Positions 34,386 to 44,310 of a stretch of DNA of 64,000 bases are shown here, piece by piece. Within the stretch, counting starts at the first letter, position 1; each line of letters begins with the position of its first letter. The stretch is from Onishia niordana (GTDB lineage: Bacteria > Pseudomonadota > Gammaproteobacteria > Pseudomonadales > Halomonadaceae). The notes under the pieces are model-generated. The model had not been told where the DNA came from. It worked only from the letters and a program-made list of their open reading frames with translations, and made no database searches. Position numbers and translations under genes: made by a program. Location of the stretch: the NCBI RefSeq assembly GCF_004798965.1, contig NZ_SDSD01000004.1:1-64000 (forward strand), given 5' to 3'.

Positions 34386-34507
34386 CGGAGCCTCTGCTTC
34401 CCAGCGTCATCGGCCCGGCCGCGGCACCTGCCGCCGCCGGGCCGTCGCGTCCTCTAGCCCCTCGCCAACGATATAGACGATGGGGGACAGGGCCTTTCGC
34501 CACCTGA

Positions 34508-35248
<741 letters not shown>

Positions 35249-35330
35249 ACTGGCCGGTCCCCAAGCGTGCCCCTCGACAGGGCTTTCGAACGCATCATCT
35301 TTCCCATCCCTCGAACTCAGGTACCTGATC

Positions 35331-35582
35331 ATGGCGCGAGTCACCGTCGAAGATTGTCTGGAACACGTTGAAAACCGTTTCAAGTTGGTGATGATTTCCA
35401 CCCAACGCGCACGTCAACTGGCCCGCGGTTCCCGCGATGCCCTGCTGCCCTGGGAGAACGACAAGCCCACCGTCATGGCGCTGCGCGAGATCGCCGCCGA
35501 GAAGATCGACGAAAACGTGCTCAACGAACCGATCGAGGCGCCGGTGCGTCCCCGCCGCGAACCTGAGATGGGCGAGGAATGA
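35331..35582 (+). CDS. rpoZ: RNA polymerase omega subunit
   Basis: An 83-residue protein, [20 protein letters not shown], then [20 protein letters not shown] and a conserved ALREIAA segment. It stabilises assembly of the beta-prime subunit and contributes to ppGpp binding. Length and position between gmk and spoT are canonical. No strong ribosome binding site precedes the start. Confidence 0.97.
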   Translation: MARVTVEDCLEHVENRFKLVMISTQRARQLARGSRDALLPWENDKPTVMALREIAAEKIDENVLNEPIEAPVRPRREPEMGEE

Positions 35583-35646
35583 GGCAACCTCACTGAATTC
35601 TGGTATCGTCAATCATTCCTTTAAGTTTCGGGTATAGGCGTGCTGC

Positions 35647-37785
35647 ATGTTCACCATCGATGACCTGGCCGACCGCCTGGGCGGCTATCTTCCCTCGGAG
35701 GAAATCCGCCAGGTCAAGCGCGCCTTCTACTATGCCGAGCAGGCCCATGACGGCCAGCGTCGCCGCTCCGGTGAGCCCTATGTGACCCACCCGTTGGCGG
35801 TGGCCAACATCCTCGCCAACATGCACATGGATCATCAGGCCCTGATGGCCGCGATGCTACATGATGTGATCGAGGATACCGGCGTCTCCAAGAAGTCACT
35901 CGCCGAGCAGTTCGGCGAACCCGTGGCGGAGCTGGTCGATGGCGTCTCGAAGCTGACCCAGATCACCTTCGAGGACAAGGCCGTCGCCCAGGCCGAGAAC
36001 TTCCAGAAGATGGTACTGGCGATGTCCCGGGATATCCGGGTGATCATCGTCAAACTCGCCGACCGCCTGCATAACATGCGCACGCTGGGCGCCCTGCGCC
36101 CGGACAAGAAGCGTCGCATCGCCCGCGAGACGCTCGAGATCTATGCCCGCATCGCCGGACGGCTGGGCATCAATACCATTCGTGTCGAGCTCGAGGACCT
36201 GTCCTTCCAGGCGCTGCATCCGATGCGCTCAGAGCGCATCAAGCGCGCGGTCGGCAAGGCCCGCGGCAATCGCCGCACCACCATTCGTCAGGTCCAATCG
36301 AGTCTGCAGAAATGCCTCGACGATGATGGCCTGCCGGGCACCGTGGTCGGCCGCCAGAAACACCTGCTGTCGATCTATCGCAAGATGCGCGACCAGCGCA
36401 AGCCGTTCGCCGAGATCATGGATGTGTTCGGTTTCCGCATCATCACCGACGACGTCGATAGCTGCTATCGCATCCTGGGCGCGGTGCACAATCTCTATAA
36501 GCCGGTGCCGGGGCGCTTCAAGGACTACATCGCCATCCCCAAGGCCAACGGCTACCAGAGCCTGCATACCACGCTGTTCGGCACCGGCGGCATGCCCATC
36601 GAAGTGCAGATTCGCACCCGCGAGATGGAGGCCATGGCCAACAATGGCATCGCCGCTCATTGGCTCTACAAGGCCGGCCAGACCGAGCGACCGATCGCCG
36701 CTGGCAGCCATGCCCGGGCGCGGGAATGGGTACGTGGCCTGCTCGAGATGCAGCGCCAGGCGGGCAATTCGCTGGAGTTCATCGAGCACGTCAAGAATGA
36801 CCTCTTCCCCGATGATATCTATGTGTTCACGCCCAAGGGCGACATCATGGAGCTGCCCCAGGGCGCCACGGTGATCGACTTCGCCTACAGCGTACACACC
36901 GACATCGGCAACAGCTGCATCGCCTGTCGCATCGACCGCCACCTGGCGCCGCTCTCAAGCCGCCTGGAAAGCGGCCAGACACTCGAGATCATCACCGCGC
37001 CCGGGGCACGACCCAACACCGCCTGGCTGTCGTTCGTGATTACTGCCAAGGCGCGCTCGGCGATCCGTCATGCGCTCAAGCATCAGCAGCACACCGAGTC
37101 CGTACAGCTAGGGCATCGCCTGCTCAACAAGGCACTGGCCGATTACGAGCTAAGCCTCGAGGAACTGCCCCAGAGTGCTCTGCCGGCGCTTCTCAAAGAG
37201 CTATCGCTCAAGCGCAGCGATGAGCTGCTGGAATCGATTGGCCTTGGCAACCGTATGGCACATGCGATGGCTCACCGGCTCGCCAGCAGCGTACCAAGCG
37301 ATCAACCGGCAGCGGATAGCGCGACCTCGGACGATGCCGAGCGCTCGATTCTCATCAGTGGCGCCGACGGCATGGTGATCAACTTCGCGCGCTGTTGCCA
37401 TCCGCTACCCGGCGATCCGGTGGTAGGCCACCTGTCAGTCGGCAAGGGTATCGTCGTTCACCGCACCGAGTGCCGAAACCTGGCCGAACTGAAGAGCGAT
37501 CCGGACAAGCTGTTCGCCCTGGACTGGTCTGAGAACATTCAGGAAGATTTCCCGGTGGCGCTGCGCATCCATATGGAAAGCCGCCGCGGCCTAGTCGCCG
37601 AGCTGGCAAGCCTAGTCACCGACGCCGATGCCAATATTGAACGCATCGGTATCGAGGAATGCGACGCCCGGTTGTCGATCGTCAACCTGACCCTGTCGGT
37701 TCGCGATCGCGTTCATCTGGCCCGCATCATGAAACGGATCCGCAACCTTCCCCGCGTCGACAAGATCAATCGCGTTCGCAACTAG
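35647..37785 (+). CDS. spoT: Bifunctional (p)ppGpp synthetase/hydrolase
   Basis: A 712-residue stringent-response enzyme. The HD hydrolase domain is intact (HPLAVANILANMHMD, MLHDVIEDTG). The synthetase domain has RFKDYIAIPKANGYQSLHTT. The TGS domain starts at VFTPKGDIMELPQG, and a zinc-finger/CC region with FARCCHPLPGDPVVG and a C-terminal ACT domain (ALRIHMESRRGLVAELASL) follow. The active HD site distinguishes it from RelA. A stable hairpin follows its stop. Confidence 0.97.
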   Translation: MFTIDDLADRLGGYLPSEEIRQVKRAFYYAEQAHDGQRRRSGEPYVTHPLAVANILANMHMDHQALMAAMLHDVIEDTGVSKKSLAEQFGEPVAELVDGVSKLTQITFEDKAVAQAENFQKMVLAMSRDIRVIIVKLADRLHNMRTLGALRPDKKRRIARETLEIYARIAGRLGINTIRVELEDLSFQALHPMRSERIKRAVGKARGNRRTTIRQVQSSLQKCLDDDGLPGTVVGRQKHLLSIYRKMRDQRKPFAEIMDVFGFRIITDDVDSCYRILGAVHNLYKPVPGRFKDYIAIPKANGYQSLHTTLFGTGGMPIEVQIRTREMEAMANNGIAAHWLYKAGQTERPIAAGSHARAREWVRGLLEMQRQAGNSLEFIEHVKNDLFPDDIYVFTPKGDIMELPQGATVIDFAYSVHTDIGNSCIACRIDRHLAPLSSRLESGQTLEIITAPGARPNTAWLSFVITAKARSAIRHALKHQQHTESVQLGHRLLNKALADYELSLEELPQSALPALLKELSLKRSDELLESIGLGNRMAHAMAHRLASSVPSDQPAADSATSDDAERSILISGADGMVINFARCCHPLPGDPVVGHLSVGKGIVVHRTECRNLAELKSDPDKLFALDWSENIQEDFPVALRIHMESRRGLVAELASLVTDADANIERIGIEECDARLSIVNLTLSVRDRVHLARIMKRIRNLPRVDKINRVRN

Positions 37786-37798
37786 CGTCTCGTTTTCT

Positions 37799-37823
37799 GC
37801 CCGCTCGATTCGCTCGGGCGGGC
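37799..37823 (+). terminator. Hairpin after spoT
   Basis: Stem arms GCCCGCTCGA and TCGGGCGGGC (one G-T pair) enclose TTCGC 14 bases after the spoT stop; the tail is only moderately T-rich. Confidence 0.5.
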
Positions 37824-37871
37824 ATATCCTTCGTATTACGTCCCCACCACAATCACAACAGGAGCACCGAC

Positions 37872-38261
37872 ATGAGCAACAAAGCCGTCATCAACACCGA
37901 TAAGGCACCGGCCGCTATCGGCCCCTATTCCCAGGCCATCAAGGCCGGTAATACGCTCTACATCTCCGGCCAGATTCCCCTGGATCCGGCCACCATGCAG
38001 ATCGTGTCCGACGATTTCGAAGCCCAGGCGCGTCAGGTCTTCAAGAACCTGTCCGCGGTTTGCGAAGAAGCCGACGGCTCCCTGCAGGACATCGTCAAGA
38101 TCAACCTCTACCTAGTCGATCTGGACAACTTCGCGATCGTGAACCGCGTGATGGAAGAGGTCTTCACTACCCCCTACCCGGCACGCGCCGCCGTTGGCAT
38201 CAAGGCATTGCCCAAGGGAAGCCTGTTCGAAGCCGAGGCGGTCATGGTCATCGGCGACTAA
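37872..38261 (+). CDS. ridA: RidA-family reactive imine/enamine deaminase
   Basis: A 129-residue trimeric protein that hydrolyses 2-aminoacrylate and similar intermediates. Signatures: KAPAAIGPYSQAIKAGNTLY, ISGQIPLDP, and the C-terminal PYPARAAVGIKALPKGSLFE with the catalytic Arg. GGAG precedes the ATG by 7 bases. Its place after spoT is conserved in many gammaproteobacteria. Confidence 0.96.
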   Translation: MSNKAVINTDKAPAAIGPYSQAIKAGNTLYISGQIPLDPATMQIVSDDFEAQARQVFKNLSAVCEEADGSLQDIVKINLYLVDLDNFAIVNRVMEEVFTTPYPARAAVGIKALPKGSLFEAEAVMVIGD

Positions 38262-38265
38262 GCCG

Positions 38266-38793
38266 ATGGCGAATCAGCGTCGGCTGTTCCTCGCGCTATG
38301 GCCGGACCCGGCCATGCGCGAGGAGCTGTCTCGGGCGACAGACCAAGCCCATCGCGCTTGTGGCGGGCACCCGGTAGCGCCCGAAAACTTTCACCTGACC
38401 CTGGCCTTCCTGGGGCAGGTACCTGACGAGCGCCTTCCCACCCTGCTGGCGTTAACTAACGCCTTTTCCTGGCCTTCCGGTACCATCACCCTCGATCGCG
38501 TCGGCTATTTTCAGCACACCGGTATGCTGTGGCTGGGGAGCCAGGCCCCGACACCTGATCTTCTGGGCCTCTATCAACGTCTCTGGCGATCCCTTGCCGA
38601 TGAAGGGCTATCAGCGCCCGAGCGAGAATTTCTGCCCCACGTCACCCTGTTGCGACATGCAGCGCCCCCCTCTCCCGGCATTCTGCCAAGTGTCTCCCTC
38701 AGCTGGCACTATAATACGTTACAACTCATCGAGTCCGTGACCACCGCCGGAGGCCCACGCTACACCAGTCTGGCGACGTCATCCGGCGAATAG
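38266..38793 (+). CDS. thpR: RNA 2',3'-cyclic phosphodiesterase (2H family)
   Basis: A 175-residue 2H phosphoesterase. The two HxTL motifs are HLTLAFLGQ (His43) and HVTLLRH (His125). The N-terminus RRLFLALWPD is typical of the LigT/ThpR group. The start lies 4 bases after the ridA stop, implying co-translation. The physiological substrate is uncertain; it opens terminal 2',3'-cyclic phosphates in RNA in vitro in homologues. Confidence 0.92.
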   Translation: MANQRRLFLALWPDPAMREELSRATDQAHRACGGHPVAPENFHLTLAFLGQVPDERLPTLLALTNAFSWPSGTITLDRVGYFQHTGMLWLGSQAPTPDLLGLYQRLWRSLADEGLSAPEREFLPHVTLLRHAAPPSPGILPSVSLSWHYNTLQLIESVTTAGGPRYTSLATSSGE

Positions 38794-38824
38794 GCGACTG
38801 CTTTCGAGCCTTCGGGAGATGCGC

Positions 38825-39367
38825 ATGCGACCAGGCAGACACAAGAGCACGCGGCACTGGCATGGCGTAATGATCATCGTCCTCATGCTCGGTTGGGGAA
38901 CGGCCATGGCAAGCGACTGGGGGCTGGAAACCAGCCTGGAAGGTGGCGTCAGCAATGAAGAAAGTCCAACGATGACGCTCAGCCTGCATCGTGGCGTCAC
39001 TGCCCCCTCATGGCTGCCTGGCGTGTTGCAGCCATGGTCACTGCAGCTATCCGGACGCTTGCTGCTGATGCCTGGGCGCAACAGCGAAAAATCGAATGCA
39101 GCATTGATCCTGGCTCCCGCACTGCGTCACACCTTCGACAGCGGTATTTTCGTCGAGGGCGGCATCGGTGCCGCCCTGTTTCTCGACGCTAAGCTGCGCG
39201 ACAGCGAACTTGGCACGGCCGGCCAGTTCGAGGACCGCTTGGCCGTCGGCTGGCCATGGCGGAACGGCGCGCTTCACCTGGCCCTCACTCACTATTCGAA
39301 TGCCAGTATCAAGGCGCCCAACGATGGACTGGAGGTGTTTTCACTGGGCTATCGCTGGCGGCTATAG
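38825..39367 (+). CDS. PagL-like lipid A 3-O-deacylase (acyloxyacyl hydrolase)
   Basis: A 180-residue outer-membrane beta-barrel enzyme. The signal peptide ends near WGTAMAS (residue 30). The C-terminal PagL signature is HYSNASIKAPNDGLEVFSLG, with His156, Ser158 and Glu170 spaced exactly as the PagL His-Ser-Glu triad, and the last residue pattern (YRWRL) is that of a barrel. ATG 38825 has GGGAG 6 bases upstream, whereas an ATG two codons earlier has it with no spacing. It probably removes the 3-position acyl chain of lipid A. Confidence 0.87.
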   Translation: MRPGRHKSTRHWHGVMIIVLMLGWGTAMASDWGLETSLEGGVSNEESPTMTLSLHRGVTAPSWLPGVLQPWSLQLSGRLLLMPGRNSEKSNAALILAPALRHTFDSGIFVEGGIGAALFLDAKLRDSELGTAGQFEDRLAVGWPWRNGALHLALTHYSNASIKAPNDGLEVFSLGYRWRL

Positions 39368-39400
39368 CACGCTCGGCGCTAGCATGAAGCTCACATGCGC

Positions 39401-40270
39401 TCAGCGCTTTGGCAGAAAGCCACCGGCTTCGAGCACCTGAGCATAGCCCTCACGATAGCTCGGATAGCGGAAGACATAGCCGGAGGCGAGCAGCCGGGCA
39501 TTGTTGCAACGCTTGCTGGCCCGGCGGCGCAGCGGTGACTGGATGACCTCGGTGGACTCGACCTTGAGTTTGGCGGCGAGCCAGGTCATCACTTCGTGCA
39601 GAGGCGCAGGTTCGCAGTCGCTTGCGAGATAAAGTGGCTCCAGCGGCGTCTTGTCCAGTGCGAGATGTATCAGATGCTCGAGCACACCGGCACAGTCATC
39701 GCGATGAATGCGGTTGGAATACATGGGGGGATTGGCGGCGGCAATGCGCCCCTCGTGGGCCTGGCGAATCAAGCGGTCGCGGCCCGGGCCGTAGATACCC
39801 GAGAATCGCACCACCGTCCCCGGCAACTGATGCGCGATCAATGCCTCCTCGGCCTCTTGCATCAGCTGGCCAGAGAAGCCACTGGGGGCGATGGGGCTGT
39901 CCTCGTCGACCTCTTCCCCTTCGCGTTGAGCATAAACGCTGGTGGACGACACGAAAAACACATGACGCGGCGGGGCCTTGCGGCCGGCAAACTCGGCGAG
40001 CACCGCCTTGAGCCCAGCCGGATAAGCGGCGCGGTAGGCCTCTTCTTCGAAGCGGTCGGCGCTCAGCACATAGACCAGAACGTCAGCATCGGGCAACTCG
40101 GCCACGGCGCCCTCGGCATTGATGTCGAGGGACAGCGGCTCGATGCCGCTTGACTCGATCTTTGTGGCTTGACGGCGAACGCCCACCACCCGCTGGCCAG
40201 CCTCCAGGAGACGCTCGCCAAGCGTTGAGCCGATATCGCCACAGCCAATAATCAGTGTCGTTTTCTTCAC
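39401..40270 (-). CDS. NAD(P)-binding SDR/epimerase-like protein (YeeZ type)
   Basis: A 289-residue Rossmann-fold protein: TTLIIGCGDIGSTLGERLLE (GxGxxG at the N-terminus), SSTSVYAQREGEEVDEDS, RFSGIYGPGRD and IHRDDCAGVLEHL are shared with the extended SDR YeeZ/YbjT-like group. The start is GTG 40270, preceded by GGAGG; a longer frame to 40351 would overlap the divergent oxyR start. The canonical YxxxK catalytic pair is not obvious, so enzymatic activity is uncertain. Confidence 0.84.
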   Translation of the reverse strand: MKKTTLIIGCGDIGSTLGERLLEAGQRVVGVRRQATKIESSGIEPLSLDINAEGAVAELPDADVLVYVLSADRFEEEAYRAAYPAGLKAVLAEFAGRKAPPRHVFFVSSTSVYAQREGEEVDEDSPIAPSGFSGQLMQEAEEALIAHQLPGTVVRFSGIYGPGRDRLIRQAHEGRIAAANPPMYSNRIHRDDCAGVLEHLIHLALDKTPLEPLYLASDCEPAPLHEVMTWLAAKLKVESTEVIQSPLRRRASKRCNNARLLASGYVFRYPSYREGYAQVLEAGGFLPKR

Positions 40271-40349
40271 CTTTCCTCCGCCCCTTGATAAAAAGTATCT
40301 ATCAGAACCATCCTGTTCATTAACCGCGAGAGCGCCACCAGGCATCACC

Positions 40350-41270
40350 ATGACTCTAACAGAACTCCGCTATATCGTAACCTTGGCGCAGGAGCGCCAT
40401 TTCGGGCGCGCCGCCGAGCACTGTTTCGTGTCCCAGCCGACACTGTCGGTGGCGGTCAAGAAGCTTGAAGAAGAGCTTGGGGTGGCGCTGTTCGAGCGTT
40501 CCAAGTCGACGGTACAGGTCACGCCGCTGGGCGAGCAGATCATCGAGCAGGCCCAGCGCGTGCTCGAGCAGTCGAGCGTCATTCGCGAGCTGGCCAATGC
40601 CGGCAAGGACCAGTTGGCAAGCCCGCTTCGCATTGGCGCCATCTACACCATTGGCCCCTATCTGTTTCCCTACCTGATACCGGAGCTGACCCGCAGCGCA
40701 CCACAGATGTCGCTGTATATCGAAGAAGGTTTCACCGCAGACCTGCGGCGCAAGCTGAGAAGCGGTGAACTCGACGCCATCATCGTCGCCCTGCCCTTCA
40801 CCGATACCGACGTGCTGACCAAGCCGGTTTACGACGAGGAGTTCGAGGTGCTGATGCCCGCCGATCACCCCTGGACCTCACGGGACAGCATCGCCAAGGA
40901 AGACCTGCTTCAAGAGCGGCTGCTGCTGCTTGGCGAAGGGCACTGCTTCCGTGACCAGATCCTCGAGGCCTGCCCGGCCATCAGCGCCAAACTCAACAGC
41001 CCCAGTAATACCCTGACCGCCGAGGGCGGGTCACTCGAGACCATCCGTCACATGGTGGCCTCGAAGCTTGGCATCACGGTGCTGCCTTCTTCGGCCATCG
41101 GCACCGGACACTACGAGGCCGGCGTCCTCACCTCTCGCCCCTTCGCCAATGATGTGCCCTCGCGCACGGTGGCGATTGCCTGGCGCGCGAGCTTCCCGCG
41201 CCCCAAGGCCATCGACACCCTCACCGAGGCTATCCGGCGCTGCCGGACCCGTCAGCCCGAGACAACATGA
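40350..41270 (+). CDS. oxyR: Hydrogen peroxide sensor/regulator OxyR
   Basis: A 306-residue LysR-family regulator. The HTH is FGRAAEHCFVSQPTLSVAVK. The peroxide-reactive Cys199 (GEGHCFRDQ) and resolving Cys208 (LEACPA) are at the same numbers as in E. coli OxyR. Its stop overlaps recG by 4 bases, the same oxyR-recG arrangement as in Pseudomonas. Confidence 0.97.
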   Translation: MTLTELRYIVTLAQERHFGRAAEHCFVSQPTLSVAVKKLEEELGVALFERSKSTVQVTPLGEQIIEQAQRVLEQSSVIRELANAGKDQLASPLRIGAIYTIGPYLFPYLIPELTRSAPQMSLYIEEGFTADLRRKLRSGELDAIIVALPFTDTDVLTKPVYDEEFEVLMPADHPWTSRDSIAKEDLLQERLLLLGEGHCFRDQILEACPAISAKLNSPSNTLTAEGGSLETIRHMVASKLGITVLPSSAIGTGHYEAGVLTSRPFANDVPSRTVAIAWRASFPRPKAIDTLTEAIRRCRTRQPETT

Positions 41271-43348
41271 GTGAGCTGACCCAACACGTCAGTGCGCTCA
41301 AGGGCGTCGGCGAGGCCCTCGCGGGCAAGCTCGATCGGCTAGGGATAACGAGCATCGCCGACTTGCTCTTCCATCTGCCGCTGCGCTATCAGGACCGTAC
41401 CCGGGTAACGCCGATCGGCACGCTGCGTGCCGGCCACGAAGCAGTGGTACAGGGCGAGGTCGCGGCCTGCGATGTGATCAAGGGCCGGCGACGCAGCCTG
41501 CTGGTGCGCCTCACTGATGGCTCCGGCATCTTGAGTCTGCGGTTCTTCCATTTCTCGCCGGCACAGCAGCAGCAATTCCAGCCCGGCACACGGGTGCACG
41601 CCTTCGGCGAGGCGCGCGCCGGTGCCACGGGGCTTGAGATCTATCATCCGGAATATCGCCTGATCAAGGCCGGCGAGGCGGTCGTCGACGAGCACCTGAC
41701 CCCGCTCTATCCCGCCACCGAGGGCCTCAACCAGGCGCGCCTGCGTGGCCTGATCGACCAGGCCATGAAGCTGCTCAGCGAGGCGCCGGAGGCGCTCCCC
41801 GACTGGATTCCTGCCAGTCTGCGCGAGCGCTTTCAGTTACCCGAGCTGCATCATGCTCTTCATTATCTGCACCATCCGCCTGCCGAGGCCGATCTGGATC
41901 AGCTGCGGGAGGGCACTCACCCCACCCAACGCCGCCTGGCGATGGAAGAGTTACTGGCCCATCAGCTCAGCCTACGGGTAGTGCGCCAACGTATTCAGGC
42001 AGACGGTGCCCCCTCACTGCCCTCTGGCCGCAGCCTGCAGGCCCGCTTCGTCTCGAAGCTGCCGTTCTCGCTGACCGGCGCCCAGCGCCGGGTGCTCGAT
42101 GAAATCGGCGCAGATCTCGAGCGCGCGGTGCCGATGCTGCGCCTGGTGCAGGGCGACGTGGGGTCGGGCAAGACGGTAGTGGCGGCGATGGCGGCGCTTA
42201 CCGCCATCGCCGGCGGCTGCCAGGTGGCCATGATGGCGCCCACCGAGCTGCTCGCCGAACAACACTACCGCACCTTCCGTGACTGGCTCGAGCCGCTGGG
42301 TATCGAGGTGGCCTGGCTTGCCGGCAAGCTCAAGGGCAAGGCCCGACTCGATACCAAGGCGGCGCTGGCCGACGGCCGCATACAGCTGGTGGTCGGCACG
42401 CATGCGCTCTTCCAAGCCGATGTGCACTTCAAGTGCCTGGGGCTTGCAATCATCGACGAGCAGCACCGCTTCGGGGTTCACCAGCGCCTGGCGCTGCGCG
42501 AGAAAGGCGAAGCCGCTGGCCTGACGCCCCATCAGCTGGTGATGACGGCCACCCCGATTCCGCGCACCCTTGCTATGAGTGCCTACGCCGACCTTGATGT
42601 CTCGGTGATCGACGAGCTGCCGCCGGGGCGCACGCCGGTGCAGACCGTCGCCGTCCCCGACGAGCGGCGCCCGGAAGTGGTCGCCCGCATCGAGCGCGCC
42701 TGTGCCGAAGGCCGCCAGGCTTATTGGGTCTGTACCCTGATCGAGGAATCCGAGGCGCTGCAGTGCCAGGCCGCCGAAGCCACTCACGAGAGCCTGACCG
42801 AGGCATTGCCGGGTCTCGCCATCGGGCTGGTGCATGGCCGCATGAAGGCCGGTGAGAAAGCCGAGGTCATGGCGGCCTTCAAATCCGGTGAGCTGGATCT
42901 CTTGATCGCGACCACGGTGATCGAGGTCGGGGTCGACGTGCCCAATGCCAGCCTGATGATCATCGAGAACCCCGAGCGGCTTGGGCTCTCGCAGTTGCAT
43001 CAGTTGCGCGGCCGGGTCGGGCGTGGCGCCACCGAAAGCTTCTGTGTGCTGCTCTATCACCCGCCCTTGTCGGCGCATTCGCGGGAGCGGCTGGGGGTGA
43101 TGCGCGAGACCACGGACGGTTTTCGCATCGCCGAAAAGGACCTGGAACTGCGTGGCCCGGGTGAAGTACTGGGCACCCGCCAGACGGGGCTTGCGGCCAT
43201 GAAAATCGCCGATCTGGAACGCGACCGTGATCTGCTCGAGCGGGTCGGGCCACTGGCGCGGGCGCTACTCGAAGAGTCTCCCGCCTCAAGCGCGCCCTTG
43301 ATCCGGCGCTGGCTGGGCGAGGAAGCCGGACGCTACGGCCAGGTCTAG
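41267..43348 (+). CDS. recG: ATP-dependent DNA helicase RecG
   Basis: A 693-residue branch-migration helicase that remodels stalled forks and Holliday junctions. The N-terminal wedge/OB domain contains LLFHLPLRYQDRT. Helicase motifs are GDVGSGKTVVAA (I), DEQHRFGVHQR (II, DEQH form), TATPIPRTLA (III), and GRVGRGATESFCVLLY (VI). The length is standard. Translation is coupled to oxyR by an ATGA overlap. Confidence 0.97.
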   Translation: MSELTQHVSALKGVGEALAGKLDRLGITSIADLLFHLPLRYQDRTRVTPIGTLRAGHEAVVQGEVAACDVIKGRRRSLLVRLTDGSGILSLRFFHFSPAQQQQFQPGTRVHAFGEARAGATGLEIYHPEYRLIKAGEAVVDEHLTPLYPATEGLNQARLRGLIDQAMKLLSEAPEALPDWIPASLRERFQLPELHHALHYLHHPPAEADLDQLREGTHPTQRRLAMEELLAHQLSLRVVRQRIQADGAPSLPSGRSLQARFVSKLPFSLTGAQRRVLDEIGADLERAVPMLRLVQGDVGSGKTVVAAMAALTAIAGGCQVAMMAPTELLAEQHYRTFRDWLEPLGIEVAWLAGKLKGKARLDTKAALADGRIQLVVGTHALFQADVHFKCLGLAIIDEQHRFGVHQRLALREKGEAAGLTPHQLVMTATPIPRTLAMSAYADLDVSVIDELPPGRTPVQTVAVPDERRPEVVARIERACAEGRQAYWVCTLIEESEALQCQAAEATHESLTEALPGLAIGLVHGRMKAGEKAEVMAAFKSGELDLLIATTVIEVGVDVPNASLMIIENPERLGLSQLHQLRGRVGRGATESFCVLLYHPPLSAHSRERLGVMRETTDGFRIAEKDLELRGPGEVLGTRQTGLAAMKIADLERDRDLLERVGPLARALLEESPASSAPLIRRWLGEEAGRYGQV

Positions 43349-43437
43349 GCAGCAGGCATTAGCGCGTTGGGCTAATGGCTCAGCCCAGGGTTAACCGCTC
43401 AGGTCTGTAGGCAAAGGTACGCAGGGTCGCCTGACGC

Positions 43438-43800
43438 CTACAGCCGAGAGAGTAAGCGCTGCAGCTTGGCCAGGTCGCCACTGTCGCCGACCAGGCGCAG
43501 CCTGCCGTCTATCAGGCCCTCGCGGAAGGCACGAGACGTGGGCTTACGCAGTACCTTGACGGCCGTGGCGGTGTCTTCGAAGCGAAGCTCGAGATCGAGA
43601 TCCACCGGCAAGCCAGGCCCTGAGGTGATACGGGCAGGCGTCATCCGGTAATGGCGAGCAATCGAGAGATCTTCGGTGCCGATCCCCCAGTCCAGATGGC
43701 CAAGTTCAGCCAGGGCATCGCGGAAAGGCGCCTTGCGACGCCGGGCGCGCTTGAGCATCACGCTCAGAAGCCAGAGCATCAATCGAAGCGTCATGGGCAT
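43438..43800 (-). CDS. Small protein with SCP2-like segment
   Basis: A 120-residue protein. The C-terminal half (LDLELRFEDTATAVKVLRKP, then EGLIDGRLRLVGDSGDLAKL) resembles the SCP2 sterol-carrier fold, including the terminal low-density helix. The N-terminus is basic and hydrophobic (MPMTLRLMLWLLSVMLKRAR) and may be membrane-associating. It lies downstream of the HU gene on the same strand. Function unknown; the similarity is weak and by eye. Confidence 0.65.
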   Translation of the reverse strand: MPMTLRLMLWLLSVMLKRARRRKAPFRDALAELGHLDWGIGTEDLSIARHYRMTPARITSGPGLPVDLDLELRFEDTATAVKVLRKPTSRAFREGLIDGRLRLVGDSGDLAKLQRLLSRL

Positions 43801-43883
43801 ATCCCGGAAAGGAAATCATTCCACCGACCTTGGCACGGCCGGTGGAGCGCGTTATTGATCACGCGCCATTCGCGGTCACGCTG

Positions 43884-44159
43884 TTACTTGGTGACGGCGT
43901 CTTTCAGCGCTTTACCGGGCTTGAAGGCCACGGTCTTGCTGGCGGGGATGGTCAGCGGCTGACCGGTCTGTGGGTTCTTGCCGGTGCGGGCGGCACGCTC
44001 GCGAACGGTGAAGGAGCCAAAGCCGATCAAGGACACATCCTGCCCTTTGGCGACACTGCCGGTGATCTCGTCGAGAATCACGTTAAGCACCTGGCTGGCC
44101 TTGTCCTTGGATAGGTCGGCACGATCGGCGATCGCCGAGGCGAGTTCTGGTTTGCGCAT
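43884..44159 (-). CDS. HU-family DNA-binding protein
   Basis: A 91-residue nucleoid protein. The start MRKPELASAIADRADLSKDK, the central LIGFGSFTVRERAARTGKNP and the tail TVAFKPGKALKDAV are the complete HU signature including the intercalating-proline arm. AGGAGG lies 5 bases before the ATG; in-frame codons further upstream are not homologous. Confidence 0.96.
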   Translation of the reverse strand: MRKPELASAIADRADLSKDKASQVLNVILDEITGSVAKGQDVSLIGFGSFTVRERAARTGKNPQTGQPLTIPASKTVAFKPGKALKDAVTK

Positions 44160-44310
44160 GTATCCCTCCTGGTAGTGCGGTTCAAGGCAGCATCTGCCGC
44201 CTCTGACAATATGAGGCCGGCTCCTGATGGAGTCGGAAATAGTCGAGCCCAAGCCGTTGGCTGGCCAAGATGCCGAGGTGACATAAATCGCCACGGCAAC
44301 AACAACGACC

